A program made the position numbers and the translations under genes. Under the pieces are notes generated by a model. That model made no database searches, was not told the DNA's origin, and saw nothing but the letters and a program-made list of their open reading frames with translations. From NCBI GenBank assembly GCA_016801885.1, contig JAFBJY010001471.1, positions 62,001-126,000 on the forward strand: a stretch of DNA of 64,000 bases, in the 5' to 3' direction. Shown here piece after piece: positions 63,701-64,000 of this stretch. This DNA comes from Toxotes chatareus (taxonomy: Eukaryota > Chordata > Actinopteri > Toxotidae). The stretch's first letter is position 1, and each line of letters begins with the position of its first letter.

Positions 63701-64000
63701 GAGCCTCCGGGCCGGGGCCCGATGGCCCCCACAGGCGGGTCCTGGATTAGCAGGCCCCCAGGAGTAGCTGCTGGTGGCTGTCCCTCCCAGAGTCTGAAAG
63801 ATGGAGTCTGGGTTTGTGGCTGGAAAAGGGTTAGTGGGCCTACAACAGTTCAGTTTGTATTTTTTGAAGATTCCAGAGGTGCTAAATCCAGGTTGGTAAA
63901 AATTTAAAAAAGTCCCTGTGATGGGTATCGCTCCAACTTAAATTAACTTTATTGAAATAAAACAATAAAAAAGTATAAACAATGATAAAAAGGATTTAAA
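63701..64000. other. Window end, no feature recognised
   Basis: GC-rich to about 63830, then A-rich with AAATAAAACAATAAAAAAG. No gene recognised. Confidence 0.4.

Overview
The window looks like nuclear DNA of a teleost fish, probably a percomorph. The reasons are the interspersed repeats: a LINE of the L1/Tx1 type, a Tc1-like remnant, a hAT-type element, two Penelope-like elements with GIY-YIG endonucleases, and the very common fish repeat that opens with TTCAATTCAATTTTATTTAT and ATAGCGCC. Long TG runs and degenerate GGTTAGG tracts fit too. I found no intact host protein-coding gene, tRNA or rRNA. Almost all open frames here are short chance frames in AT-rich DNA or stop-free tandem repeats.

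Layout. 1-445 holds the 3' part of a LINE ORF2 on the minus strand. 1350-14583 and 15519-28760 are two near-identical direct copies of a unit of about 14.2 kb, separated by a spacer of about 0.9 kb. Each copy contains nested tandem repeats, TG runs, a pyrimidine-rich minisatellite and a Tc1-like remnant. Each ends in a diverged tail with a common teleost repeat. 29.9-35.2 kb is hard to interpret: it is crowded with homopolymer runs and broken frames and reads like a poorly corrected consensus. 35532-36811 is a non-autonomous hAT-like element with a perfect 8-bp target-site duplication.

39.6-44 kb and 59.3-64 kb each hold a decayed or frameshifted Penelope-like retroelement on the minus strand (reverse transcriptase plus GIY-YIG). 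Between them lies about 12 kb of satellite DNA in successive blocks: a 41/58-bp minisatellite with higher-order structure, a unit of about 650 bp repeated about 3.5 times, a unit of about 1.1 kb repeated about 3.2 times, and a monomer of about 157 bp repeated about 27 times. The 1.1-kb unit appears to be built partly from direct and inverted diverged copies of the 157-bp monomer.

The window therefore reads as repeat-rich, possibly heterochromatic accessory DNA, not a gene locus. The main items to check are whether the 14-kb duplication is real or an assembly artefact, the composite satellite family, and the paired Penelope-like elements. One of these is interrupted by a telomere-like tract. 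All family assignments are by eye from translated motifs and remembered consensus features; no database search was possible.
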